From Calamus simplicifolius (taxonomy: Eukaryota > Streptophyta > Magnoliopsida > Arecales > Arecaceae): DNA of 64,000 nt. The notes under the pieces are model-generated. The model was not told the origin of the DNA. It searched no databases and worked only from the letters and a program-made list of their open reading frames with translations. The translations under genes were made by a program, and so were the position numbers. Positions 1 through 12,179 of this stretch are shown piece after piece. Each line of letters starts with the position of its first letter. Positions within the stretch are counted from its first letter, which is position 1. The DNA is taken from contig UESW01001617.1 of NCBI GenBank assembly GCA_900491605.1, forward strand, positions 208,923 to 272,922. The letters run 5' to 3'.

Positions 1-1689
1 TTTTTTCACCTTAGTGTCCTAATGCTTTGTCAGGATATATTGACAACTAAATCTATGGATATCATTGTTCATGATTGTGTGCCTATATTTCCACAGACGA
101 TGCTGAAATTATAAATCGGAAAGAAATCGAGCACACTTCCCGCTGTGCACCTTCACCCATCGCTCCAAAAGCAGGGATTGATACTGTAGTTCCTCAAACT
201 AGAATGAAATTCAATTCAGCAGATGATGTATATACTTTCTACAATGGATACACAAAAAGAGTTGGTTTTGGAATCACAACAGTGTGTAGCAGGGCTAACA
301 ACAACAAACAACTTTGCTTCAAGCACCTGGCGTGTTGGAGGCAAGGAAAATCTAGAAAAACAGAGAAGAGCATGAATCATAGGGATACTGGGAAAGTTGA
401 TTGCATAGCATCCATAAAAGCAAGACTGAATGCTACAAGTGGTAAGTGGATATTGGTTGAGGTTTCTCTAGAACATAACCATGGGATGTCCATAACATCA
501 ACTGGTTATCTACGGTCGTATTGGAGGATCAGCACACTAGAGAAGGCAGAGATCAGTAATTTACATGCTGTGAATGTTTAGACAACTTAGATATACTCTG
601 CCATAGCAAAGAGAAAAGGGGGCAGAAGATAATTAGATTTCACCGAGAAGGATGCTCGTAATTTCATTTGTCATGAACATCAGTCTAAGCTAAAAGAAGG
701 AGATGATCATTCGATGGTAATCCATTTCACCGAAATGCAACTCAGAAATCCCAATTTCTTCTATACCTTAGACCTCAATGATAATGGTCATCTCAGGTCT
801 GTCTTCTGGATTCATCCAAGGTCAAGATTGGCATGCACATACTTCGGTGATGTTCTAAGCTTTGACTCAACCTACTTGACAAATAGATATCAAATGCCTT
901 TTTGTCCATTCGTCGGGGTCAACCATCATGGATAGTCCACTTTGCTTGGTTGCGCATTGTTGTCTGATGAGAATACTAAGACATATAAATGGGTTTTTCA
1001 GCCATGGCTGGATGCAAATGGTGGTCAAGCACCTATTGCCATAATAACTAACAAAGATAAGGCAATCGAGGTTGCTGTTAAAGAAGTTTTTCCTAACACA
1101 CAACATCGATTTTGTCTTTGGCATATATTGAAAAAGATACCTGAAAAGATTGGCCACATTTGCACAGCAAATCCCAAATTTATGGTTGATTTCGGTGAGG
1201 CGATATATGATTCATTGACCATACAGTCATTCGAGGAAAAGTGGGCACATGTTATGGAGAAATATAAAGAATGCAAGGCTATAGATTGGTTCAATGTCCT
1301 TTACGAATGTTGGGATAAATGGGTCCCAGTTTACCTAAAGGATACATTCTTCGCAGGTTTGTATTTCATTGTCTCTAGTTCATGTTCGCGTTTAACGCTT
1401 CTTTTTTGACAAAATTATGTACAAGGATGTCATCTTCACAAAGGAGCGAGGGCATAAATCACTTCTTTGATGGGTTTATAAATTCGAAGACTACACTAAC
1501 AGAGTTCATAGGTAAGTACGAAGATGCCTTGGAGAAAAGGTACGAGACCGAAAATGAGGAAGATAATAGGACATTGCAAACGATTGCTTTCCTAAAGACA
1601 TTATCACCTTTTGAGAAACAAGCTGCAGGAAGGTATACAAGGCGCATTTTCAAAAAATTTCAGAATGAGATCCTTGAAATTAGGGCCGT

Positions 1690-1930
1690 AAACGAACCGA
1701 GCCGAGCCGAATAATGACAAGCTCAAGCTCGGTTCGTCAGTTTTTTAGTAGGCTCGAGCTCGGCTCGAATTCGGTTTGAGCTTTGATAATGAAGCTCGAG
1801 CTCGGTTCGAACTAAATTTATCAAGCTCGTGAGCGGCTCGAGCTCGATTCGTTAATTACTCATTTAGCATGTTTGACGAGCTTTATTCGAGCTCAAGCTC
1901 GTTAAGCATGTAATCGAGCTCGTTAAGCAT
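1690..1930. repeat. Left subterminal GCTCGAGCTCGG repeats of the hAT
   Basis: A dense cluster of short AGCTCGAGCTCGG-like words in both orientations lies just inside the left terminal repeat. hAT transposases typically bind such subterminal repeats. A matching cluster lies inside the right end. Confidence 0.8.
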
Positions 1931-2069
1931 ATTTTAGTTTCAAAAGTTAACCTATAGAAACTAATGCATTCACTCAAAAGTATAACTAATGATACATAAA
2001 TAACAACTAGTATATATGATAATAAAAACACCATAACAACTTAGTCCATGGAACTACAAGAAGCACACC

Positions 2070-2249
2070 ATAATAAATCGGTACTAGAAATGGCAATAAG
2101 TCCATTACAAGATGAAAATGACAAGAGTTACAAGAGTCAAACACAATACAATTTTCCTCATAACAAATTAGTGCAAGAAATGACAAGAAGTCCACTGCAA
2201 GATAAAAATTATAAAAGCTACAAGGGCCAAAGACAATACAGTCTTCCTC
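2070..2249. repeat. Two-copy 90-bp tandem duplication inside the hAT
   Basis: Units 2070-2159 and 2160-2249 align end to end at 90 bp each with scattered substitutions; both end with CTTCCTC/TTTTCCTC-like words. The unit lies in the 3' non-coding part of the element (transposase is on minus). No function is evident. Confidence 0.8.
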
Positions 2250-2584
2250 TTCATCTTCCTCAACTCTGCTCTCTCTTTTTCATGCCATGAAAACAAATAT
2301 TTAGGAAGCAAGTCAGTGCATAAACCATGATCTGCCCTGCAAAACCAAACACAACACACCAATTGAGCAACAATGAAGGCTTAATAATCAAACATAAAAT
2401 TCAGATTTCTAGAATAACCAATATTACCAGTCCATGATAAGAACCAGAAGTACAACTCTTCAATCACAATTAAGTCAGCTGAATATACTGAATCTTTTCC
2501 TTTTCCTTTTACATGCACATAACAATATCACAACATTAAATACATGCAGGATAGCAAGAAAACTATGCATTCAAATGAATACAA

Positions 2585-4661
2585 TTAAATGAGTAGCAAA
2601 GTTAATATACTCACTTTTGCTTTTCTGTTGATCCCATAATGAGCACGCAGCCAATCTTGTGCACAAAGTAAAATTTGGACTATTTCTGTTCCCAAAGAGG
2701 CACGATATAGATCAATGACCCTACCACCAGCACTAAAAGCTAATTCGAAAGCCACTGTGGTTATTGGAATTGATAGCACATCACAAGCCATCTTTGACAA
2801 AATCCTAAACTTCAAATTGTTCATCTTCCACCATACCAATTCATCAAAATCACTATCATCTTGACAAAGAACAACTCCTTCCTCCAAGTACACATCTAAT
2901 TCTGACTTCACTTGCTCAACTGTATCAACATTTTTAATATAGTTAGAAAATTGTGCCCTTACTTTTCCTTTTCCTTTTCCAAGAACATTACTTATACAAC
3001 TAGAACTTTCTTTTTGAGTTTCACCTTGAACATCTTTTTCAACAAGATTAGCTTTGTGATCCTCAACATACTCGTTGTACAATATCCGTAATGTCTCACG
3101 AACTGTGGTGATATGCTTGGCAGCCTCAACTATAGAGTAAATCTCTGGAAAACACCATTCAATCAATTTCATCTTGTTTCTTGGATCTAAAACTGCTGCT
3201 ATAGAGATTAACAAGTTGCAGTCACCCCAATATTTATCAAATTTCACCTTCATCTTGTTAATCATGCCTACCATGTAAGCACCCTCACCCACATTTGCTT
3301 CATTTAACAACTTTTTATGTTATAAAGTTCAGTAAGAAACAAGTTTGAAGTTGGATATTCACTACCTGAAATGAGGTGGGTCACTTCATTAAATTCTTCA
3401 AGAAATGAACAAACAACTTCAACCTTCTTCCAATCCTCCACACTTGGTAAAAAATTATAATTAGTATCCCTTTGTTGATACCTTGGAAAGATATCTTTAA
3501 ACTCTAAGGCAGCTAATAACATCATGTATGTTGCATTCCACCTCGTACAACAATCCAACATAAGCTTCTTTGAAGATAGTTTCAGCTGCTTTGCAATTTC
3601 ACTAAATATATTAATCCGGCCCTCCGAAGCAGCTATATACTTCACGCTTTCACGTACATTGTAAATCACACCTTCAATCTCGGATAACCTATCTTGCACT
3701 AATAAATTCAAGATGTGCAGGCAGCATCTTGCATGAAATAATTTTCTATCAAGCGGAAGATTCCTTTTGTAAGAGAGGTTTTCCTTTAATGTTCGAACAG
3801 CCACATCATTATATCCAGCATTATCAACTGTTACTGACCACACTTTAGTTTCAATTTCCCACTCAATCAAACACTTGTTTAGCACATCAAAAATGACAAC
3901 ACCGGTATGGGGTGAAGGAACATCACAAAAATTCAGATTTCGCTTTTGCAAATGCCCACTGGATTCCACATAATGACAAGTGACAACCATATACGAAATC
4001 TTTTGATCTGATTTCCACAAGTCTGTAGTCACACTGACCCTGTCCACATCCTTTAATGCTGCCATCACTTTTTCTTCTCCATTTCATAACTGGTTACACA
4101 GTCTTTCTTTGCAGTAGCACGACTAATTCTCTGATAATATGGAGTAGCTGTCTTCATCAACAAATTGAATAACTCATATTCTGCAAACAGAAATGGCAGC
4201 TCATGAACAATAATCAAATGGGAAAGGATTTCTCTGATCTTCGCATGATCATACTTAAAATTTTGCACAGCATTCACGGTTTTTGACTCCGCTAAAATTG
4301 TGGTGACACTAATATTTTTCTGCCCTTTCTCATCTATTTTCTTCCTCATACATCCCTTAAGGTGCCTAAGAAAATGCGTTGTAGCATCGGTCTTGTTCAT
4401 TGTCAACCGATGTTTACAATGAATACACTCAGCCTTCACTACCCCATCTGGAAGAGTAACCTCTTTAAAGTCAGTCCATGCTTTGGATGTACGCTTTCTT
4501 TTCTTTGGAGCATATGGATTACCCTCTTCTTCATCAATGGTGTCAGGTTGATTCACATCCTTGCTTTGATTTGCTTCAGCAGTATCGTTTGCACTTGGTT
4601 GAACTTCTCCCAAAATAGGACTTATGGTAGAATCTTGAGTTGATATGTTTATTGCTGACAT
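2585..4661 (-). pseudogene. hAT transposase (BED finger, RNase H-like core, dimerisation domain)
   Basis: Read on minus from ATG 4661 to stop 2585, about 690 residues in three frames. The N-terminal part (4661-4065) carries a BED zinc finger at residues ~55-105 (AWTDF, CIHCKHRL, then HFLRHLKGC). The middle (4068-3304) has the hAT RNase H-like core (TTDLWKSDQ, CCTRWNATYMML). The C-terminal part (3310-2585) has the hAT dimerisation region (DELVWWK, then AFELAFSAGGRVID). The overall order and length match plant Daysleeper/RICESLEEPER-type transposases. Two single-base slips break it, both in A-rich runs: near 4068 and near 3308. The first 80 residues are acidic and low complexity. It belongs to the element bounded at 1681 and 6215. 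A host-domesticated role is unlikely given the intact terminal repeats. Confidence 0.92.
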
Positions 4662-5990
4662 TTTGTTGTTCTCTTTTAGCTAACAAAACCTGAAGAAAAA
4701 TGAAAACCATGTAAATACACAATAGTTTTCAGTATTTAGGTAAAACAACAACAATAGGAATCAAAACAATTAATCCAAATCCCATATTATGGAATACAAG
4801 CATTCTAAAACCTTCAGGTTATATTTTCTGCCTTATTGAAAATGATAAAGTAAATTTGGGTCATGGGTCAACCGGTTCGATCGGATAAACCGGTTTGATC
4901 GAACCGGATGATGTCATAATTAATTTTTAATTTAATAATAAAAAATAACAAAATATAAATATTAAACTATAAAAAAATATGTTTGTTGTCAATGAAGAGA
5001 GCTGAATGACAAAATAAACTCTCATGCCTAACTGAAAAACAATGGACATCTAATGGTTGATGGACAGAGTGGTTGGAAAATATGATAATGGAAGGGGCAT
5101 GGGATTTAATCAACTAAAAAAAGAAATTCAGATATGTTTTTAATAGCACCTAAATAATTTATACAATTATAGGTAAAGAAATATAGTTGCCGGCCACATA
5201 AACAATTTAGTCATAATGGTTGAAGTTATCAATTTCATTGGGAAATGCATTAAGATTTCATACAAGGGAGATGACTGTGATATTACTGATCATTGAGGGC
5301 AATGCATCATGATATGTGAATAAGTTGAGAGCAATATCTATAGACCAACATAATTTCATTAAATAATAATTAATGAAAGTAGAGAGAAGCAAACAAATAG
5401 AAAAAGAAAACAAGATCATTTATTATTTTAAAACTGTACTAGTTATTTTAAGTTAAGACTTCTCATTGAATATTAAAAAATAGATTTCTTTCTGTTTTCC
5501 TATTCCATCGCAATCTTTAACCAGAGAAACCACTCATCTGCTACCAGAAGACGAAAAAAAAAAAAAAGTAAAAGAAACCAATAGACGAAGGCTTTTGACA
5601 TGAGAAATAGAGAAGAGAGAGCATAAAAAGAACAAGGAAGAAGACGAAGTACAAAGTTGGGTAGAAAAAAAAGTTAAAAGCAATCAAAAGACATGAGAGG
5701 AAAAAGCATTGGGATAAAAAAATCAAAAAAGAAGAAGGAAGCATACCCGAGAGGAGAGGCAGAGGTAACGGCGAGGATGGGAACGAAGGCGAGGACAGGA
5801 ACGAAGGAAGACAAAGTGGGGTAACGACGAGGATGGGAATGAAGGAAGACAAAGGGGCAGACTATTTAAAAACTGTAAAAATCTAACTCTAACTTTATTT
5901 TTTAAACCTAGAAGTCTAAAAATCGGGGTTGAACCGGTTCTTCAAAACCCGGCCGGTTTAATGGTATTATTATTAAGTTAACAGTTATAA
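4662..5990. other. Non-coding 5' region of the hAT
   Basis: About 1.3 kb upstream of the minus-strand transposase with no supportable gene. It is A+T rich, with a purine-rich stretch at 5540-5870 on plus. Two CCGGTT-rich palindromic patches, 4863-4915 and 5930-5965, could be ends of a small nested non-autonomous element, but I see no clear target duplication. Confidence 0.5.
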
Positions 5991-6205
5991 TATATAACCG
6001 AGCCTTAAACGAACATGTTCGCGAGCCTCTATATGAACATGTTCGCGAGCTAACGAATCAAACTTTATTAAGCTCGAGCTCGGCTTATTAATTTTTTCGA
6101 GCTCGAAATTGAGCTCGAGCTTGACTCGTTTACCTTCACGAACGATTCCGAACGAGCTTTTTTCCGAACCGAGACCCGAATAGCTTGTGAGCGGCTTGGT
6201 TCGTT
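5991..6205. repeat. Right subterminal repeats of the hAT
   Basis: GAACATGTTCGCGAGC appears twice (about 6010-6055), followed by AGCTCGAGCTCGGC-type words that mirror the left-end cluster. Likely transposase-binding DNA for the right terminus. Confidence 0.75.
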
Positions 6206-7002
6206 TACAGCCCTACTTGAAATGGCTATATCAAATACTAAATTGATCAAGGAAGCTGATGACTATTGTGTATATTCTGTAAAGTCGTATGAAAGGATTG
6301 AAGTCGATGGAATCGGCAAGGGGATGATCAAAAATATATCGTGTCATACGATAGAAATATTGAGGATGTCCAATGCCAGTGTCGATCCTTTCAGTTTAAG
6401 GGTTACCTGTGTAGGCATGCCTTGTTGGTTCTTCATCAAAGCGACGCATTTCGTTTACCAGATAAATACCTATTGAAGAGATGGTGCAAGGACATGAAAT
6501 ATTAATTCGACGATTTCGACTGCAATACCGAAGGTTGTGATAAAAGCACATGAAAATCACGGTACATAGTGACAATTTTTGATTTTAAATGTCTTAATAT
6601 ATGTTTTCGATAACATTATGTTATTGATTGTAGATATAGTTTACCGAGTCATCGGATGATGAAGCTCGCAGAGATAGCCTCCATGTCTGAAGATGCATTT
6701 AATTTAGTGATGCGACCTATATTCAAAATTGCCGTGGATGCTAACTACGCAGCTAAGCCAAGAACAAAGCTTGTAATTCAAGATCCTCAGCAAATTAGGA
6801 TGAAAGGTCGCCCAAAAGGGAACAGGTTAAAGAGTGGAGTCGAGAAGAAGTCAAAAAGATCAAGGAAAAATCTGGTCAAGGCAACCATTGATGCTCCACT
6901 AATGCAAAGAATTGTACCACCTTCCAAAACTTTGATGGACGAGTTTGATGCTTATATATTGAGTCAGCTAACACAGGAGGAGCATATATAAACACGGGTG
7001 TC

Positions 7003-8935
7003 GTAACTTTGTAACGAGGGTGTCTTGGTCGCAAATGAAGTGCTTTGTAACTTTTAGCGCGATGACCCTTCAGCTCTGGGCTAACGACACCCCTATTCTT
7101 ACGAAAGGACAGCAATGCTTTTAGCGCGACGACCCCCCAGCTCTGGGCTAACGACACCTTAGCTTTAACTCGACAACACCCGAAAGGCAAAATCCTACGA
7201 CACCCCCCTGTTCTCACGAAAGGACACCAATGCTTTTAGCGCGACGACCCCCTAGCTCTGGGCTAATGACACCTTAGCTTTAGCTCGACGACACCCGAAA
7301 GGTAAAATCCTATGACACACCCCTGTTCTCACGAAAGGACAGCAATGCTTTTAGCGCAATGACCCCCCAGCTCTGGGCTAACGATACCTTAGCTTTAGCT
7401 CGATGACACCCGAAAGGCAAAATCCTACGACACCCCCCTGTTCTTACGAAAGGACACCAGTGCTTTTAGCGCGACGACCCCCCCTGCTCTGGGCTAACGA
7501 TACCTTAGCTTTAGCTCGACGATACCTGAAAGGCAAAATCCTACGACACCCCTCTATTCTCACGAAAGGATACCAATGCTTTTAGCGCGACGACCCCCCA
7601 GCTCTGGGCTAACGACACCCTAGCTTTAGCTCGACAACACCCGAAAGGTAAAATCCTACGACACCGTCCTGTTCTCACGAAAGGACACCAATGCTTTTAG
7701 CACGACGATCCCCCAGCTCTGGGCTAACGACACCCTAACTTTAGCTCGACGACACTCGAAAGGCAAAATCCTACGACACCCCTGTTCTTACGAAAGGACA
7801 GCAATGCTTTTAGCGCGACGACCCCCTAGCTCTGGGCTAACGACACCCTAGCTTTAACTCGATGACACCCGAAAGGCAAAATCCTACGACACCCCCCTGT
7901 TCTCACAAAAGAACACCAATGCTTTTAGCGCGACGACCCCCTAGCTATGGGCTAACGACACCCTAGCTTTAGCTCGACGATACCCGAAAGGCAAAATCCT
8001 ACGACACCCCCCTGTTCTCACCAAAGGACACCAATGCTTTTAGTGCGACGACCCCGCAGCTCTGGGCTAATGACACCCTAGCTTTCGCTCGACGATACCT
8101 GAAAGGCAAAATCTTACGACACCCCCCTGTTCTTACGAAAGGACACCAGTGCTTTTAGCGTGACGACCCCCCAGCTCTGGGCTAACAACACCCTAGCTTT
8201 AGCTCGATGACACCCGAAAGGCAAAATCCTACGATACCCCTGTTCTCACGAAAGGACAGCAATGCTTTTAGCGTAACAACTCCCCAGCTCTGGGCTAACG
8301 ACACCCTAGCTTTAGCTCGACGACACCCGAAAAGCAAAATCCTACGATAGCCCTATTCTCACGAAAGGACAGCAATGCTTTTAGCGCGACGACCCCCCAG
8401 CTCTAGGCTAACGATACCCTAGCTTTAGCTCGACGACACCCGAAAGGCAAAATCCTACGACACCCCCCTGTTCTCATGAAAGGACACCAATGCTTTTAGT
8501 GCGATGATCCCCCAGCTCTGGGCTAATGATACCCTAGCTTTAGCTCAACGACACTCGAAAGGCAAAATCCTACGACACCCCCATGTTCTCACGAAAGGAT
8601 ACCAATGCTTTTAGCGCGATGACCCCCCAGCTCTGGGCTAACGACACCCTAGCTTTAACTCGACGACACCCGAAAGGCAAAATCCTAGGACACTCCCCTA
8701 TTCTCACGAAAGGACACCAATGCTTTTAGCGCGATGACCCCCCAGCTCTGGGCTAGCGACACCCTAGCTTTAGCTCGACGACACCCGAAAGGCAAAATCC
8801 TACGACACCCCCTGCCCCCTATTCTCACGAAAGGACACCAATGCTTTTAGCACGACGACCTCCCAGCTCTGGGCTAACGACACCCTAGCTTTAGCTCGAC
8901 GACACCTGAAAGGCAAAATCCTATACACCCCTGTT
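7003..8935. repeat. Tandem array, ~115-bp unit, about 16 copies
   Basis: The marker word CGAAAGGACA recurs about every 114-116 bases from about 7096 to about 8820. Each unit carries several ACGACACCC/GACGACCCC words plus GCTCTGGGCTAACGA. The array follows directly on the end of the FAR1-like pseudogene and ends before the Ulp1-type gene. All short ORFs here are by-products of the repeat. Confidence 0.92.
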
Positions 8936-9136
8936 CTCAATTTACAACATTCTAGTTTTTAATTTACGACATCATATATGAAAACTTAAGAAATTGTGAA
9001 GTAGAAAAGGCATAAAGATGAATAAATCAAGGACACCCCTGTTCTCAATATAAAATATTTGCATTTGCATTAAATATGAAACAGTGTCAATATGAATAAA
9101 TTACATTAAATTTTCATTGAAAGAAGAATGAAAAAA

Positions 9137-11613
9137 TTACGAACAGTTTGCGACAAGGTTGTTGATCTTTTGGTTAAGACCCTCTCTCAATATCGTCGCA
9201 ACTAATTGTCGCCGGTATTCTCTTACTTCCTCCTCCGTGAAATCCATCTTCATATCAGGATTGTCCCGTCGAGCAAGACATTCGATGTATCTCAGACAGT
9301 ATAGGTCACAATCCAGCGATCCAGCCGATTGACTTGGGCAATCCGAAATCTCTTTCATCGGTTAAGTCATCACCTCCTCCTTATCGCGGTAGATATGGAA
9401 TGTGGTCAAGAATTGTATGCCATTTCTTCGCATTGGCCTTGTACCTGGCATTGCGTTTTAATGAATTCAGGTGCATGAACACCTTTCTTTCCATGGCAAC
9501 AGCAATAAGATGCCAGTGCGAGTTATCGGAGTTTATTATGGTGAATAGAAACCGGAATTGGGCCTTATCTTCATCGAATACATTGTTAAATATCGACGCC
9601 CAGCGAGTTCATGAGAAGTTAATGGAGAAGTCAGACACAAAGTGGCTACGAAAACTGATGCAAAGATGCACTTATGGTATCGGTCCGGATGCTGTGTCCA
9701 ATTGCACATCAAAAACTCCTGGCCGGCATCAATTATCTGCCAATTGAATGTAAACCGATTAATATAATTCTAAAATCAACAACTAGAAAAGGTTTCTTGA
9801 GATACTTACATCATCTATTATCATATCATTGTTAATGAGATCCCGAAGACTTTTCCTTGTTACAACGACACCTAACTTATTGATGTACACGATCTCGTCG
9901 GTTAGTCGTTCGCTCAAAAAAATTTTATAATAATTTGGTCATCTTCGACCGTTGTGTTGGGCTTTGATGTGCCAACTGTCTTCGACGACTTTCTATGACG
10001 GATTGTCTCATAAGATTCTCCTCTGACCTTGGATGCCTTTCGCTTCCTTGGCTCTTTTTTCACCCTCTTAACAAGAGAAGGCATTCCAACGATTTCTATG
10101 TCAACATCATCACCCTTTGGAGCAGGGGTGCTAAGTTTATTATCAGATTTGGACTCCTCTTGGCCCTCCGTAGATTGCCCCTCTTTACTCTTCTCCTCTT
10201 CTTTATTTTCAATCCCATGCTCTGTTTTATCGTCCAAGGATTCCCCCTCCAATCCCTTCTCCTCTTGGTCCTCCTCCATCTTATTCTCCTCAATATTTCC
10301 TTTAACAGGCTCGAGAAGACACTCCAAGGAATGCCCCTCCTCTGTCTTCCCGTCTCCCTTGTCCTCCTCATTTATTGCATTGCTTTCCTTTCTGAGCAGT
10401 GAACTGAGGAGGCTCTCAGCAATGGACAGCCTGTGCCTGACATCGTCGAGTTGATCCTTAACGCAAGCCAATTCAATCTTCAACTCGGTACAGCTTTCGC
10501 AGCGCTCTATTGGTTCAGGCGATGCTACTGTCTGTTGACTGAGAAGCCAGTGCTCCTCTGACAGTGGTACAGTAGCTCCTCCCAACTGCAAAGCAAGACG
10601 ATAAACAAATCAATATTAAGTGAAAATATTAACACATTAAGTGAAAAAATATGGTCAGAGCATTGAAGCAATGTATTAGCTTACCAAGTCGTGAGGCTGC
10701 ATGTTGGCAACCCGAACCGACTGGATCTTCATTTTGTTGTCATACCACTTCAACAGCCAGGGCAGTTTATCGGGATATGCTGGTGCTCTCATTAATATAT
10801 GCTCGAGGAACCACGCCTGAACATGATAATTTTTGGATATAAAAAAATATAATATTAACAAAGAAATTATACTAAGGACACTATTTTTGAATCTCAATAA
10901 TCCTTACCACCAGTGCTACCGAGCATCCGAACAGGATAGGCTGCCTCCTAACCTTTTGTGCTCTCTTTGAGTGGACCGGCTTCTCGGAATGCAAGCAAGC
11001 AGCTACTTCTGGGAGAGCCAGAACAATCAAATCCTTGAATGTTGAAGCCCATTCGATCCTATCCAGTTGACTTAAGTCATCTAAGTGCTGGATGAGATAC
11101 CGTGGACATCTCTGATTAGACTTTGGAGCAAAAAACATGGCAAATATGTAGGCGATCCAAAGTCTGACGGTGTCCTCGACATCTTCCTGTACTTTAGATG
11201 ATCGTAGTCGAAAAATTGACTTCTCCAAACCTTCTTGACGAAGATCTAAACCCTGGCCAAATCGTCTAAACCCTGGCCAAATCGTCTGAACAACCTTCCG
11301 TTGAACAGCTGGCTGGACGTGTCGATCTTCTTCCCATGAGCTGGAAGACCCAGAATAAGTGCGACTTCATCGGCACTGAATAGAACCAGCTTGCCACAGA
11401 AAATGAACTCGCCGCATCCATTGTGACATCTTATGATGTTTGCTAGCAATCGCCCATCGACTGTGAACGTCTGCATGTCGACGAAGGCACCAAATGGGGT
11501 CCTTCGAATAAGTTTTGTATGCTATCTAGTAAACCCTATCTTCCAAACCTTCTGAACGTATACGGCCGGCCTGCAACTATTCTTAAACAACTGGGAAGCC
11601 TTCACTTGGGGGA
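9137..11613 (-). pseudogene. Transposon-type Ulp1 (SUMO-protease fold) gene, four visible exons
   Basis: Minus-strand exons with good splice sites: 11613-10908, 10816-10685, 10585-9810, 9736-9137. The first holds an N-terminal domain like those preceding Ulp1 in plant transposons (FSADEVALILGLP, later YLIQHLDDLSQLDRIEWA). The third encodes an acidic, Glu/Lys-rich coil and a basic KKEPRKRK patch. The last encodes the C48/Ulp1 peptidase: SHWHLIAV (catalytic His), then HLNSL (usual Asp replaced by Asn), then CPSQ and DCDLYCLRYIE (catalytic Cys). Ulp1 enzymes cut SUMO-like modifiers; such genes ride in Kaonashi-type MULEs and some CACTA elements. Damage: a stop at ~11525 (CAG to TAG fits), a slip in the T-run near 9920, another near 9590, and a 20-bp direct duplication at ~11250-11285. 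The true start upstream of 11613 is not resolved. Confidence 0.8.
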
Positions 11614-12179
11614 CTGAAATAATTTTATGTCATCTGAAATAGGGGGTAAAACATACTAGTCAGCTGGGTGCCACTATGTATGAACTAGGGTGTCATGACA
11701 TTTTAAGAGAGGATGTTATAATATCTTAACAAAGGGATAAACATACCTGAAGGAGATGCATTCTCATTCGAATGAAGAACGATGTTCTTGCTTTGTTCCG
11801 CCATTTTCTCCTTCGGTTCTTCTTTGTTCGCGGTCTTCGTCCACAAATGAAAGCACTCATCTCCATGAATGAAGTAGATGGAAGAAAGAACTGTGGAAGA
11901 AATTTAGAACACCGGTGGCTTCTCGAGCAACAAACGAAGGACCTCTAGGGTTCAAAAAAATTTTATGCCGACCTCAGAGAAATATGAAAGGACACCAGGA
12001 GCGCCACGATCATATCGCTGATACGCAAACCCATAGGAACCGGCCACGTTATGCAACCTTTCTCGAAAAGATGGCATAACTGAGTTACTAAGGTGTCGTC
12101 GAATTACAACTAGGGTGACGTCAAAATTTCTGCCTATTTCAAGTTTATCGTAGTGGTGTCATAAGATTATACCAAGGGT
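11614..12179. other. Upstream DNA of the Ulp1-type gene
   Basis: No gene is supportable. Further minus-strand exons may lie here, since the first visible exon starts at an acceptor site. Scattered GGTGTC words from about 11690 lead into the next array. Confidence 0.4.

Larger units (their letters stand above)
1681..6215 (-). mobile_element. hAT DNA transposon with 8-bp target duplication
   Basis: A 4,535-bp element bounded by 23-bp terminal inverted repeats (1681-1703 and 6193-6215, two mismatches, starting TAGGGC). It is flanked by a perfect 8-bp direct repeat CTTGAAAT (1673-1680 and 6216-6223). An 8-bp duplication and a TAGGG-like end are diagnostic of the hAT superfamily. Its transposase is on the minus strand. 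It sits inside FAR1-like coding DNA, which reads on across it. The ends and duplication are so clean that the insertion looks younger than the host pseudogene. Confidence 0.96.
75..6991 (+). pseudogene. FAR1-type Mutator-like transposase, split by a hAT insertion
   Basis: This is a domesticated-type or autonomous MULE transposase of the FAR1/FHY3 family, which binds DNA and, in active elements, cuts and moves it. In order: a FAR1 DNA-binding zinc-finger region at about 205-520 (FYNGYTKRVGFG, then LEHNHG); the MULE catalytic core at about 640-1360 (GDVLSFDSTYL, FVGVNHHG, CLWHILKKIP); the post-core segment starting QRSEG at about 1440-1680; then, after the 4.5-kb hAT insertion, the rest. That rest has a SWIM-type zinc finger at about 6340-6505 (CQCRSF, then GYLCRHALL) and a basic tail with KGRPKG at 6790-6990. 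Reading needs frame changes near 582-640 and 6330. A stop at 932-934 lies where relatives have Gln, so CAG to TAG fits. A GT...AG intron is plausible at about 1356-1424. The N-terminus may lie outside the window. It is non-functional as it stands. Confidence 0.85.

Noticed and set aside
5541..5852. 103-residue minus ORF rich in Phe/Leu/Ser
   Set aside because: Low-complexity purine-rich strand gives a hydrophobic reading on minus; no domain.
7003..8935. CRISPR-like regular repeats
   Set aside because: The whole unit is repeated with no unique spacers, and the DNA is plant.
9334..10454. Plus-strand ORFs over the Ulp1-type gene
   Set aside because: The minus strand carries the Ulp1 motifs and four consistent splice junction sets.
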